The notes beneath the pieces were generated by a model that was given only the letters and a program-made list of their open reading frames with translations, ran no database searches and was not told the origin of the DNA. This document shows positions 11,999 to 23,610 of a stretch of 64,000 nucleotides of DNA, one piece after another (position 1 is the first letter of the stretch; each line of letters opens with the position of its first letter). Made by a program: the position numbers and the translations under genes. Source of the stretch: Camellia lanceoleosa (Eukaryota > Streptophyta > Magnoliopsida > Ericales > Theaceae); assembly GCA_025200525.1 (NCBI GenBank), contig CM045760.1, positions 46,705,932 to 46,769,931 on the forward strand, written 5' to 3'.

Positions 11999-13506
11999 GG
12001 TTCCAAAACACTTTCTTCTTATGATTTTCCTTCTCCTTTTCCTCTCAAACCGTGATTCCTCTTTTCTCTCTCTAAACTTAACTTTTTCCTACTTAAATCC
12101 TTAGATTTACTCACCTGGAAGTATCTTTTCACCTTGATCCTTTGAGATAGGTTGTAGATCATGTCAATGGCTTCCTTTTGATCCGAGTGGTTCGTGATTT
12201 CGTTGACGTTGAGTTTTTCTGACTTTTTCTCTTCCACCTTCTAAGCTTGAGGTAGGGATTCTTTGCACTTCCTTATAAGTCTTAACTTAGTTATTTTTTT
12301 TTTACAAAACAACATTGTGGAAAAGTGGATTTTTGAACAACCTTGGGTTTTGGTTTGAAATCAAAAAGAGGGGTTTTCAAATGGTTTATTGGGAATGGTT
12401 ATGGATAGATACTTCCTAATGAGATATAATGAAATGATGGATTTTTACCTTGGGAAACGATTTATAAAGAAAAGAGGGTTTTTGCCTTAGAAATCTCAAA
12501 TGTTGATTTTGTATTGATAATGGAATTGATATTGAAATGGTGAAATTGAGTTGTTATGAATGAGGATGGTGGAGTTAGATATGTATTATCACTCACATCT
12601 TGAAATTTGGAAAGTTTATCTTTATTGAAATTATTTATTTGTTTAGAGATATCTGTTTTAGGCTATCGGTGGAGGATAGCTATGATTGTTGTAGAAATTT
12701 CATGAAGATTAGGTAAATTGAAACTACTTTCACATCCATTTGCATTGGCATTGTTACATCTTTAATACATGGGAAAATGTATATTATCTGGGAGAAAGTT
12801 GTTGTTACGTCAAAATAAGTTGGCCAGTATGTCCATGGTGAAAGTCCTAAAAATTATACATGGGTGCTAATTCCGCGGATATTCGTAAAATGGCAATAAT
12901 AGTGCTTATATAGCCTATGTTTACATGTGTGCCGGTTTGCGGTTTCCTGTGGATGAAATTTTCGTAAAATGTGATGCTTGTCTAGAGATTCCCATAGTTG
13001 TGATTCACTACCCTATTTTATAATGTAAAGGAAATGATTCTTGAATTGTGACATGAACCTAGCGTTGCATGGTTTCAGAAAAAGGGATATAAAATGTTGT
13101 CATGAGCATTGAATATGCATTGCACCCTTATATCTTTGTTAAGATTCATATACCGTCTTGGATTATTTCTACTGGGCTTTGGCTCACCCTTTGTGGGAAA
13201 ATCATTTTCAGGTGCTGATGATATGCATTCGCCAAGGTAATAGTTTGGGAGGACTTGGAAGCAAGGGCTTCATTTTATTTTTTTTTTTGTATTTATTTGT
13301 ACAAGCCTACGGCCTTAATCGTATTGGATTTAAATCCATTTTGTTGTAACCAAACACTGTCTTGGAAAACTGTAAGCCCTTAGGGCATTTCTTATTTGCT
13401 TTATATTCATTCTGTTATGTAACATATGCTATAGATTCAGGAATAGACTTGTGAATATATACCTGCATATGTTACTCTTGTATTTATTTCAGGGCATTTC
13501 AGGCCA

Positions 13507-13967
13507 ATACCAAACTCAGTCCGACTTGACTAGTGTACAACCCTAGTTTATAGATTAGGTTGAAGTTGAGACTTGAACTCCACAAGGTGCCTATATAAAG
13601 GCCTTGATGGAAAGCACGAGGAAAGACAAATTACTTAGAGTATACTTGAAACTAAGAAAGAAGTCTGGTTCTCAGACCTTTTTAGAGTAAATAATACTCT
13701 AACAATCTAACAGTCTACAGACACCCTTTTCTTTGTAATTTTTTGTTCAATAAATAATAATAAAAAAAACATCTATTTCAAGAAAAAAGTGTGTTACTAC
13801 TGCATGTCAAGTTATTGACTACAAGTCTCTTATATGATCAAAGAAATAGCTTCTAAAGTTACAGTCTAAGGTAGAAAACGAAACAGATCTATGTTGAGCT
13901 TGATCTAATGAAGGAAAAGTTAAGGTTAGCTACCTTTGTAAATTGAAAGCTTGCCAACACCAGAGTC
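13507..13967 (+). promoter_or_regulatory. Probable pararetrovirus promoter and leader
   Basis: A TATATAAAGG box (about 13592-13601) is followed by AATAAATAATAATAAA about 150 bases downstream (13749-13764). That is the compact promoter/poly(A) order of caulimovirid intergenic regions. It lies downstream of the virus-like fragments once inserted LTRs are removed and is itself cut at 13967 by an LTR. Assignment rests on position and signal layout only. Confidence 0.35.
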
Positions 13968-14825
13968 TGTAACAACCCTGACTTGTGATTAGCCTTCGGC
14001 CACCGAACATGAAATTGGTACGACCAATGTGTAATTTAGAATTTTTAGAAATTTATGGTAAGTTTAATTAGAATTCAAATCGAAACCAAATAATTAGAAT
14101 AAATTGAATTAGATTAACCAACTTAAAGTATACTTAATTAAATCTCATTGCACCTATATAAGCCAAGACAAGCCTAGAAACACTCATATACACACACTTT
14201 ATTCATCTCTTTGAACTAAAAAACGTGGAGAGAGAGAAAGAGGGAGAGATTGAGATCAAACAAGAGGGAATTGAGGAAGACTTGGTGAGATTAGAACGAA
14301 TTTGGAAGAATTGGCTGGGAAACTGAAGGGATTTGCTATATAGAGCCCAATTGAAGACTTAAGGTCAGTAATTCAACTCTTAAATTATGAATTTGAGTCA
14401 CTTAGTGCAAGAAATCAAGAGAATTAGAAGAATGAAGCTGGGATTGAATAATTTAAGCTCAATACATGCATGCCTACCTATCTCATTTCATTTTGAAGTT
14501 GTTTTCAAAAAATTCTCACATGCGTGTTCTTATCTTGGCTATATTTTAAGAATTCAACATGTTTTTGTGCTAAATATCTCAATTGATCATGTTTTGGAAG
14601 GAATGATAGCATGTAAATTCTTGCATGTGTTATATCTCAAGTTTCAAGTTTGATTTTGCATAATTGACTTACTTTTGAGCTTTGATTTTGTGAAATGATC
14701 TTTTATTTATGAGGTTTTACAAGTTTACACATGTTTTCTCAAGTTTTATGCCAGAAGAATGTGTTTTCATGCATTAGAATTGTGTTTTGAAGCTTGGAGA
14801 GCAATATAGAAATTCCAGAATTCTG

Positions 14826-15035
14826 TATGATCGCTCGAGGGACGGTTCCTTCGCTCGAGCATAAAATTCAAGCGCTTAGAAGTTTTGCAGAGTCTGGAGG
14901 TTGGCTCGAGCAACCACCATTTGTTTTAAACCTTGGCTCGAGCAACCAAAAAGTTAGCTCGATCGTGAAAATCGAGTATCCAGTACTTTTATAGACTTTG
15001 CAGACCGCTAAAGCGACAGAAGTTGCGCTCGAGCA
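14826..15035 (+). promoter_or_regulatory. GCTCGAGC palindrome cluster of LTR F
   Basis: CGCTCGAGGG, CGCTCGAGCA, GGCTCGAGCA (twice), GCTCGATCG and CGCTCGAGCA recur within 210 bases, separated by an AGTTTTGCAGA spacer also seen in LTR C. Unlike in the other LTRs, this cluster lies after the TATA box. Confidence 0.55.
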
Positions 15036-15627
15036 AACTGACCTGTTTTTCAAAATTTAGCTAAGCGTATCAAAGTACAGCTTTGCATTCTCATTCCATC
15101 CTAGGCATTCCTAGCCACAATTCTGCTATAATAATGATGATAAGAGTTAGAAACACACACTAAGAAAGAAAAATGATAAGTTAAACATCTTTGAGACATG
15201 TGTTCAATGTGCATCTGTCACGTGTTTATGTAGGTCACGTGTTATCGCCCGCCTAATCAGTCTGTTTTATCCAGGTGATCTGTTTTGCTACTGGAGCTAT
15301 CTGTGAGTAACAACTCTATAAAGTTATGTTTGATTATACATATTTTCTAACTGAAATAATATAATCTGTTTTCTAAAATGCTATTTGTGAACCATGAATG
15401 AATGTCTAATTTTTTGTAACGTAATGTGGCATCCTATGTAGTACTTATGTCCTTTAAACTATTGGAGAGTGTATTAAATTCCATTATTTTCATTTTGAGA
15501 GTCTTTGGAGTTGTTGTATTTTGGTTTTGGAGAAGTACGATTCGATTGAAACTTACTGGGATTATTTGTTCGTACTTGTTTACATTGAAAAGTTCTTTGA
15601 AAACTTAAAAAATCTATTTTGATGTTG

Positions 15628-15872
15628 ACACTAGCCTTCTTGAGGATCGACACCACCATGTTGCCCTGTCCTTAGTGTCTTTGCTAGTTTTTAGGGTTGA
15701 CACCAGGGGCTGTAAGGGTCGATCCTTCACTTGATGTTTTGTTCTGGGTGTATTCTGAAATAAAGGGTCGACACCACTAGTTCCAAGGGTCGACCTTTGT
15801 CCTCTGCACACATTAGTGTCTCAACTTTTCTTTTAGAAGGGTTGACACCACTGTCTGAAGGGTCGACCCTTG
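15628..15872 (+). promoter_or_regulatory. GGGTCGACC palindrome cluster of LTR B
   Basis: GTCGAC and variants (ATCGACACCACC, GTTGACACCA, GGGTCGACACCA, GGGTCGACC, GGGTCGACCC) occur about eight times. They end about 100 bases before TATAAATA at 15969-15976. Confidence 0.6.
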
Positions 15873-16046
15873 TGAGTAAATTTTTAGATTTTTGGCTCGG
15901 TTTTGAGCTCTACTTTTTAAGGGTTTGACTTATTCTTTCCTTTGACTTTAGGGATATTATTCTACCACTATAAATAGACCCCAAACACACTTTTCTCATT
16001 CACTTTTTTTTTCTCTCTCTCTTTCCCCTTTAACTCATGAATCCCC

Positions 16047-16048
<2 letters not shown>

Positions 16049-16082
<34 letters not shown>
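16049..16082. repeat. (CT)n microsatellite
   Basis: About 17 uninterrupted CT units downstream of the LTR B TATA box. Confidence 0.9.
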
Positions 16083-16084
<2 letters not shown>

Positions 16085-16148
16085 GACACTCAACTTTCTT
16101 ACATAGATCGCTAGATCTACTTGGTTAGATGGCATCTTTCCACCTTAG

Positions 16149-18142
16149 TGTAACGCCCCGAAATAAATGCCAGAAATCCATTCAAGACCATATGTAAATG
16201 ACAATATGGTTCAGAGTATAATGTTTTTTCTTTTCATGACAGTTAATAATACAAAAGAGTTTAACTAAATAAGTGCCCTATAAGCTTACATCTTTCCAAG
16301 ACCATGCTTGGTTACAACAAAAGCGGATATAAATCCAATACATGCAAAGCCCTCGGCTTGAATCAAAATAATAACATAATACAAAAAGAGGAGCCTTTGC
16401 TCCAAATTCCTCCAAGCTATTGTCTTGGCAGAGGCATATCACCAACACCTGAAAATGGTTTTTCCTAAATAGGGTGAGCTAAAGCCCAATAGAAACAATC
16501 TAACATAATATATGAGTCTCAACAAAGATATGAGTATGAGATGCATATCTAATGGCAATGATAAAGCTATTTACAACTCTTTTACAAAACCATACCATGC
16601 CAAGCTTTATATCACAATTCATGTTATCTCAATTCATCTTATCTCAATTCATTTTATCTCATTTCACAAGTCATTCACCATTTTATTCAGACAACCGAAC
16701 TGAGGGTACAACTCAGTGGGTCTCCAACCAACACAACCATTACACAAACACTTTCATTTGCCATTTTACGAATATTTTGTCTGCGGGAATCGACACCCAT
16801 GTACACGCGCAGTTTTCGGGACTTTCACACTAGACACATAAGCTAACTTAATTCAATGGAGTCCATCTCCTTTTTTCTCCTAAACATGGAGTACATCCCA
16901 TTTCTTCTCCCAAACATCATACATTTACAATGTATTAAAGACATAGCCATATTCAATGACAACGAATAAGAGATTAGTTTCAATTCACCTAATCCTTATC
17001 TAATTTCTATAACAATCATAACTATCCTCCAACGATAGCCCAAAACATAAATTTCTAAATAGATATATAATCTCCAAGACAGATAAATCATCTAAATTTT
17101 CATAGGTGAGAGGTAATACATATCCAACGCCACCATTTATGTAAATATCCATCCAATTTCATATTTCCCCATATCAATTTCATTTATTTATTCAAAATAA
17201 CAATTTGAGATGTTTTAGGGCAAAACTCCTTGTTCTTCCAAAATCTATCTCGGGCATCAAAATCAACAAATTTATCACAACACAGCCTCACATCTACTTC
17301 CATAACCATTTTTTTTATACATGCATTCGAAAGCCCCTCTTTTGAATTTAGACCGAAACCCTAGGTTTGTTCAAATCACTACAAGTTCCAATATTTTATA
17401 CACATCAACAAATGACTAAGTTAAAACTTATAGAAAAGTGTAGAAAGTCCCTACCTTGAAGCTAGAGATCAAGGAGAGAGCGGAGAAACCTCAAATGAAG
17501 TGAAACCCACTTTTCCTCGGATAAGAAGAGAGCCCACGGTGTGCTTTACCTTTTTAATAAAGGCACACGGTTGGAAAAACCACTAGATTTAGATGAAAAT
17601 GTAGAGAGAATTTGGGTTTTAGAGAGAGAGGGTCTCAATTTTAGGGTTTCGGGAGAAAAGATATGAAAAAGTCATGTAAAAAGTGACTTTCACGAACTGA
17701 TATACGCACAGTGACGCTCGAGCGTTAGATACAATAAGTTGTTCCGCTTGAGTGCAAAAAGTGCCGCTCGAGCACAGAATGCACACTCCTAGTAGTTTTG
17801 CAGACAATAGACCAACGCTTGAGTGTAAGAAAGGCCACTCAAGCACAAAAAGAACCGCTTGAGCGTAGAATACACTCTCCTAGTAGTTTTGCAAACTTGC
17901 AAAAGTACTGAGAGTTCACAAAGCCCGCTCGAGCACAAGATGTGGCGCTTGAGTGGAGGAGTAAAATTTTGAGCAACAAAAGTTTAAAAACCAAGTAACC
18001 AACCTATTTCAAACACAACCACTATAATCCAATAACCAATTTTAAGGATGTACAAGGGAAGCAAGATATGAACAACAATACGAAACTATGAAACCCAAGT
18101 TCGGAATACAAAATGGGTTGAGCCTAAACCAGAATCACTATA
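16149..18142 (-). mobile_element. Solo LTR C nested in LTR B
   Basis: It is 1,994 bp. On the plus strand it runs from TGTAACGCCCCG to ATCACTATA, so in its own direction it starts TATAGTGATT and ends GGGGCGTTACA. The duplication is CTTAG (16144-16148) / CTTGG (18143-18147), one mismatch. LTR A shows the uninterrupted site (CACCTTGATCC near 12130), which confirms both edges. It contains a CGCTCGAGCG cluster (17708-17960), a donor-like CTTCAAGGTAGGGA (minus, about 17449-17462) and the conserved block GGGCTATCGTTGGAGGATAG (minus, about 17023-17042). A GGGCTTTAGCTCACCC plus TTTTCAGGTG pair lies at about 16448-16492. No protein is encoded. Confidence 0.85.
17708..17960 (-). promoter_or_regulatory. 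CGCTCGAGCG palindrome cluster of LTR C
   Basis: About eight copies of CGCTCGAGCG or a one- to two-base variant (CGCTTGAGTG, CACTCAAGCA, CGCTTGAGCG) are present, several exactly 20 bases apart. A repeated CACTCTCCTAGTAGTTTTGCA spacer occurs twice. A TTTATTAAAAAGG TATA-like stretch lies about 150 bases downstream in the LTR's direction (about 17548-17560). Confidence 0.6.
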
Positions 18143-20017
18143 CTTGGTCCTTTGAAAAAGGTTGTAGATCTCATCAAGGGCTTTCTTTTGATCCAAGAGT
18201 TTCGTAGTTTCATCGACTTTGGTTTTTCTTCGAGTTCTCCTGTTCTCTTCAAGAGGTAAGGTTTATTTCCTAAACTCAATATGAGTTCGGCAACATATTT
18301 GTGCCATATTTTGTTATGTATATTTGGTGGTCATGTGGTATAATTTTTACCCTTGTTATTTGTTATTTCAAAAGATCTATGGATTTGGGTGTTTTGGGTT
18401 AAACTTAGGATGTGGATCTTGAAATGTGAAAGAGAGATTTTTCAAATGAGTTTTTAAACAAGGTTATGATTTTGTAAAGTTAGTTGAGATATGTTGACAT
18501 GGTGGCTTTCCTTTACTCAAAACTGATTTTGAAAGAAAATGAGGTTTTGTGACATTGGGGGATTGTTGGGTTATGATTTTGCTACTACAGTTATTTTTGG
18601 TGATCAAAATTGCATATGGATCTCTAAAAGTGGAAAAGCCCAATTTGTAGACAATCCCTACATGATATTGTTTTGGGAGTTGGATTGATTTGTGATAAAT
18701 GGTTTGGTTAAGGAAATGGTTGTGGGATTTTGGAAATGGGTGTTATTACTCTCTTGAAAAATATATCTATATGTTTACCTTTTGATCATTACATTAGAGA
18801 TAACTATTTTGGCTATCGGTGGAGGATAATATTGTCGTGTGTTAGAAATTACATTTGGATTAGGCAATTTGAAATCATTCATGTCATGGAGCATGTAATG
18901 GATTTTGAAAATTGAAACTATATGTTTTGAAAAGAGGTTTTGGAAATTCTTATATTATATTTTGGAACATTTGCATTATTTTAGAAAAATAATATTTTGA
19001 GTTACATGTATTGTACTATTGAAAAGGGTAAATGAAATTGTGAATTTGGGAGAAAGTTGTTGTTACATCAAATAAGTTGGTCTATGTGTCCAGAGTGAAA
19101 GTTTCGAAAACTGCGTACATACATGGGTGCCGATCCAGCGGACGAAATTTCTACAAAATAGGAATAGCAGTGCTTATATAGCCTACGTTTACAGGGGTCC
19201 CAGCTTACGGTTTCCTTTGGACGAAATTTCCAGGAAGATTGTATTTGTTTTGGAGATTTATCCATTTATTTACTATTATGTTGGTTCCGGCACAGGATGT
19301 TTGGAATGTGATTTTAATAAGATATATGTTGTTGTTTAGCGATGTATTCGCATTTGATTTAACAATGTATTTGCTAGTTGGTATTGAGATACCGGGATTG
19401 GTTTTTGGAAAAGAATCTTAAATCAAATAGATGATTTGAACTCAGAAAATGTTTTGATTAAACGTAAGGTTTTGGTAATTAGAAATATAGGATTTTGTTG
19501 AGTAATCAAATGGATTTTGGAAATGCATTCGGGCATATTGTATATATGTATTGCATCATAATTATTTATGCTGGTGGAGCATGTTTAGTTTTTGAAATAC
19601 TCTCTACTGGGTTTTATGCTCACCCTATGTGGCTGAAATGTTTTTCAGGTGTACATATGTGGATGCGGATTGTGATGTGAAGTTATGTCCGAACCATATA
19701 GGGTGGTTCAGTTATTTGTAGGCCAATGGCCATTTATGTTATTTATTGGCCGTGTGCCATTCTTGTAAGGGTTACACCCTTGTATATGATGTAAGCCTCA
19801 AGGCGTTTAATTTGATTTTATAATATCTGTACATGTTTTAGTCACAAAACATCTATTCGACTTCGATCTTGTATCTAAGAATGAATAATATTGGATAAAC
19901 ACATATATTTTGTGGCTATATAATATTCATTTGCATAAGAGTTGTTATCTATTGTTCATCGTCGAGTGGTTTATTCACGTGAGTCGGACCTTGTTAATTC
20001 GGGGTGTGACATCCTAT

Positions 20018-20290
20018 TTTCATGTAGCCCTTGCCTGGGGGTAACAATACCGTGGTCTATGTTCATGTGACCCTTGCTCAGGGGTAACAATATCGCAGTC
20101 TATGTTTATATAGCCCTTGCCTAGAGGTAACAATATTGCGGTCTATGTTCATGTGGCCTTCGCCTAGGGCATATGGCCCTTGCTCGGGGGTAACAATACC
20201 GCAGTCTATGTTTATGTGGCTCTTGCCCAGGGGTAACAATATTGCGGTCTATGTTCATGTGGCCCTCGTTTAGGGGTAACAATACCATGG
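20018..20290. repeat. 43-bp minisatellite within LTR F
   Basis: The unit GTTCATGTGGCCCTTGCC...GGGGTAACAATACCGCGGTCTAT repeats with GTAACAATA at 20041, 20084, 20127, 20190, 20233 and 20276. Four intervals are exactly 43 bases; one (63) contains a partial extra unit. Confidence 0.9.
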
Positions 20291-20970
20291 CTATATATGC
20301 ACAGAGATCTCTGTTAGTTCTAATTCTTGAAACTATTATTTACTGTATTGATGGCTATCAAATGACTGTTCAATCTTTAAGACATATTGTACTATTAGCT
20401 ACTGGATATACCACGTATGACTGTTTATGAAATCTACATATGAATCTAAATCTGTCTTTGATTTGGAGTTTGATTTTTGAATCTAATGGGACATCGTTCA
20501 TAAATCCTTTACATTGTTGTTATTCACTGGGTCTAACTTACTATATTATTTATGTATGTAGGTGATCAGGTGCGGAACCAGGCTTAAGCTGTTGCTTGGA
20601 GTTCTGTCTTATCAATCCAACCAATGTGCCTCCGAGAAGGTTCCCAAGTGGCTCAAGTGATTAACTTTTGTGTACGTGACATTTGTTTTTATCTTTCATT
20701 TTCTTCTGCTTGGACAAGACTTTTGGGTATCTATATGCAAGGGTGACGTAAGACAATGATATGTATATATGATGTCACTATTTATATGTGAATATAAGTT
20801 TTAAATTTTTTGTCCTATATATATTTACACAGCTCTATAGACATTATATTTTATATATTTGCCTCAGCTAGCCCCTTATTTTGTTAATCCATTTCAGAGG
20901 TCTTCGGTAATCTTAGGATTACTGGCCAATTACGATGTTGAACCTATAGGAGCAGATTTGGGTCGTGACA

Positions 20971-21459
20971 GAGTCTTACACCGACTACGTTTAGGTAATG
21001 GTCAAAGTCTTTAGATATTGTTCTTATTTTGAAAGCATAGTGAGCCTAAAATCAAAACATCTTAAAATTATAAGAAGTAATAAAATTTTCCTTTTTATTA
21101 GTTTTTATCACCATTTCTATATCCAAGATCTGTTACTATATCAAAATCAAGTGCTATTACTAATCGTAAACTATCAACAACATCATATTTTTTTACAAAA
21201 TCTATTAAATACTAGTGTTGTTAAAGATATAGAATTTACTAGAAAAAAAGTTAATAAAATATCTCAAAAAATCGTATATTATAAACAACAACTAGATTTA
21301 GTATCTTAAAATAATAAAAAAAAATAACTTAAAATGCTAAAACCCACAACATGGTATTTATTAAATTATTTATAATAATACTATAAAATCGTAAAAATCA
21401 CTCAAAAAATAATGAAAATTTGATTGAAAAGTCTTATTAGGAATTGACTTTTTGGTGCA
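20971..21459 (+). other. AT-rich sequence between LTR F and a foldback element
   Basis: This is the continuation of the sequence interrupted at 13967, so it may be pararetroviral leader or first-ORF sequence. One open frame (20998-21309, 103 codons, rich in Q, L and K) matches no family I recognise. Given the composition it may be chance. Confidence 0.3.
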
Positions 21460-21651
21460 TCAAAAAGTCCTATTTATTTTTAATTGTTACCACAAAATTT
21501 TTTTTAAAATTTTTTTAGTGGTGTTTTCATAAAAAGTGTCACAAATTGTTAGTTTTTAATGACAGTTGAAAAATTCATTATAAAAAACATCATTAATTGC
21601 CATTTTTAACAATAGATGAAAAATATCACTAACACTTGTAGGACTTTTTGA
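21460..21651. mobile_element. Small foldback/MITE with TCAAAAAGTCCTA ends
   Basis: It is 192 bp with perfect 13-bp terminal inverted repeats TCAAAAAGTCCTA / TAGGACTTTTTGA. The interior has repeated ATTAATTGCCATTTT / GTGTCACAAATTGTTAG motifs resembling those at 51715-52490. Superfamily not determined. Confidence 0.55.
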
Positions 21652-21741
21652 CCTATACAAATATTTGTGAGACATGACGGTGCACAAATTCTCATAATAG
21701 TACCTGTGAATATTTATCCCAAAAAATATTTAGAAAACCAC

Positions 21742-23605
21742 TGTAACGCCCTCAAAATTAAACCCATTAAACATAAAACAAGGCATGCATTACCCAAAGA
21801 AAAACATTATATTATTTAAATCATCAGAGTATTACGAAATAAAACATCAAAATAAATGCCCTACGGGCTTACATCTTGCCAAGCCAACACTTGGACACAA
21901 TTTCATGAGTTCTAACTCAAAACAAATAAAGCCCTAGGCTTGAAGGTTTACATAATTCAAATAAAACAACTAAAACAAATAAAACAAGTCTTCAAGTCCA
22001 AATCCTCACAAGCTAAGTCTTTGGAGGTAATGAACCACCTGAACCTGAAAATGAAGTTCCCATATACGGTGAGCCACAGCCTAGTAGAAAAATACTAAAC
22101 CAAGCATAAGAATTAACTAAAGCATTAGCATTCGATATATGGTTAACTCAAGATAATAAATTTCCAATTTCATGACACGAATATCTACATTGTCTATGAC
22201 ATAATGTCTATGACACCTTTCACTTTCCAATATTTATTTAACTTTCCAATGATATCATTTTGGCTCAGAACCTGGCCAACTATAATAGTGATCCAGATGT
22301 CACAAAAATAAATGAGACTAAAGCCCAAACCACAACACTTCCATACTTCCAACTGATACACATTATAATGATGTATCATATCAACAACAAATAGCAATAT
22401 TGCTATTATCAATAAGCACACATATGAGTGATGCTACTGGATTCCATCCCCTATCTCCTCCCAACAAATCCAGTTTAGAGGTACATCCCCTATCTTCCCC
22501 TAAACCGTGGAGTTCATCCCCTATCTCCTCCAAACAACATGCATATGCAATGAAACACACAATTGCCATATACAACACATAATCAATACAAGTAATGTTC
22601 TGTATTAATTCAACAGTCAACATAAGTGACTTAATTCCAGTTATACCTAAGCCACATGCAAGGTCTACAACAATCACGACTATCCTCCACCGATAGCCCA
22701 AAACAGTTATTTCTAAACAAGAAATAAATACAACAATGAATGTGAAATCAACATTTTCATAGATAAGTATTTAAACTACCCAACTATATCATTAATCTCA
22801 TAATTTCCCCAACTTCATGAATTAAACCCAATTTCACATTTTTCCCTTACATTAATTATACAAATTAATCTAAGCCAAACCCTAAGGTTTCTCCCAAAAT
22901 TAACAAACTACCCCCACATACCAAAATACCAACACTTAGGATTAAAGCGTATAAATGGAGTAGGAAATCCCTACCTCGAAGCAAAGAACTCGAATGGAGA
23001 AGATAGAGATGATGATCCAAAATCCAAAGTGCTTCAAACCAAGAATTGTTCAGATTAAAACGAAGCCCTCGACTCACTATATCTTTTTAATAAAGGATCT
23101 AGGTTAGAAACTCACTCTAAGTAGATCAAATTTAAGAGAGAAGGTATGTAGGGAGAGAGAGAGAAAACGGTTTAGGGTTTTAGAATCAAGAGGGAGATGA
23201 AAAATGGTCCAAAAAGTCGGATCTCGCCATTTTATAACAGTCGCCCCGCTCGAGCGGCGGATGCACACTCTCAAGACTTTCGATACAGTGCCTCCGCCGA
23301 AGCCCACCCGCCGAGCGGCACACACAGACTCCCGCTTGAGCGGCCAATCCCCCGCTCGAGCGTCCAACACAACACAGGAAATACTGGAAGGTCAGATTCC
23401 CGCCGAAGCCAAACCCCGCTCGAGCGGACAAGCAAAATTTTGGGCAACTGGGCTTGGTTCCAAAGCTCAACCAACCTGCTCCAAACACGCTCAACACATC
23501 CTAAAACTCAATCAAATATACCTAAAGGATGACAACAACAAGGGAATCTACGGAACTTAAGTCCGAATACAATAATCAATTTGGGAAAAGACCGGGGTCG
23601 CTATA
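21742..23605 (-). mobile_element. Solo LTR D with TATAG...GTTACA ends
   Basis: It is 1,864 bp, flanked by the perfect 5-bp duplication ACCAC (21737-21741 and 23606-23610). In its own direction it starts TATAGCGACCCCGG and ends GAGGGCGTTACA. It has a CGCTCGAGCG cluster (23242-23425) and a TTTATTAAAAAGA TATA-like stretch (about 23085-23097). A donor-like CTTCGAGGTAGGGA lies at about 22969-22982, GGGCTATCGGTGGAGGATAG at about 22679-22698, and a CTAGGCTGTGGCTCACC / TTTTCAGGTTCAGGTGG pair at about 22037-22083. Open frames in 23104-23560 are chance frames in the GC-rich palindrome cluster. Confidence 0.88.
23242..23425 (-). promoter_or_regulatory. CGCTCGAGCG palindrome cluster of LTR D
   Basis: CGCTCGAGCG occurs exactly three times and CGCTTGAGCG once, with related CCGCCGA and CCGCCGAGCGG motifs. 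It is strongly GC-rich against the AT-rich surroundings. Confidence 0.6.
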
Positions 23606-23610
23606 ACCAC

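Larger units (their letters stand above)
11343..13501 (+). mobile_element. Solo LTR A with TATAG...TTTCA ends
   Basis: It is 2,159 bp, flanked by the perfect 5-bp duplication GGCCA (11338-11342 and 13502-13506). It starts TATAGCGATCCGG, matching the minus-strand starts of the LTRs ending at 18142 (TATAGTGATTCTGG) and 23605 (TATAGCGACCCCGG), so the TA start is real. Shared landmarks are a GTCGAC palindrome cluster (11448-11880), TATAAATA (11991-11998), a donor-like CTTGAGGTAGGGATT (12246-12260), GGCTATCGGTGGAGGATAG (12661-12679), CTACTGGGCTTTGGCTCACCC (13169-13189) and TTTTCAGGTG (13205-13214). No protein is encoded. Confidence 0.85.
15437..20011 (+). mobile_element. Solo LTR B nested in LTR F
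   Basis: It starts TGTAGTACTTATG and ends TTCGGGGTGTGACA, flanked by the 5-bp duplication TCCTA (15432-15436 and 20012-20016). Without LTR C it is about 2.58 kb. From the palindrome cluster onward it is collinear with LTR A: TATAAATA (15969-15976), GGTTGTAGATC (18159-18169), GGCTATCGGTGGAGGATA (18812-18829), TACTGGGTTTTATGCTCACCC (19606-19626) and TTTTTCAGGTG (19643-19653). The first 160 bases do not match LTR A, so the left boundary rests on the TSD alone. Confidence 0.75.
13968..20970 (+). mobile_element. Solo LTR F, host to two nested LTRs
   Basis: It starts TGTAACAACCCTGAC and ends GGGTCGTGACA, flanked by the perfect 5-bp duplication GAGTC (13963-13967 and 20971-20975). Without LTR B (15437-20011) it is about 2.4 kb. 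It has TATATAAG at 14155-14162, a GA-rich leader and a donor-like AAGGTCAGTAATT (14361-14373). It also has a CTCGAG palindrome cluster (14826-15035), a 43-bp minisatellite (20018-20290) and a CACTGGGTCTAAC block near 20527. Its end is homologous to bases 1-163. No protein is encoded. Confidence 0.85.

Noticed and set aside
20018..20290. Possible CRISPR-like array
   Set aside because: It is a head-to-tail minisatellite with near-identical whole units and no unique spacers, in a plant LTR.
23104..23560. Five overlapping open frames of 67-118 codons on both strands
   Set aside because: They coincide with the GC-rich CGCTCGAGCG palindrome cluster of LTR D, where stops are rare by composition.
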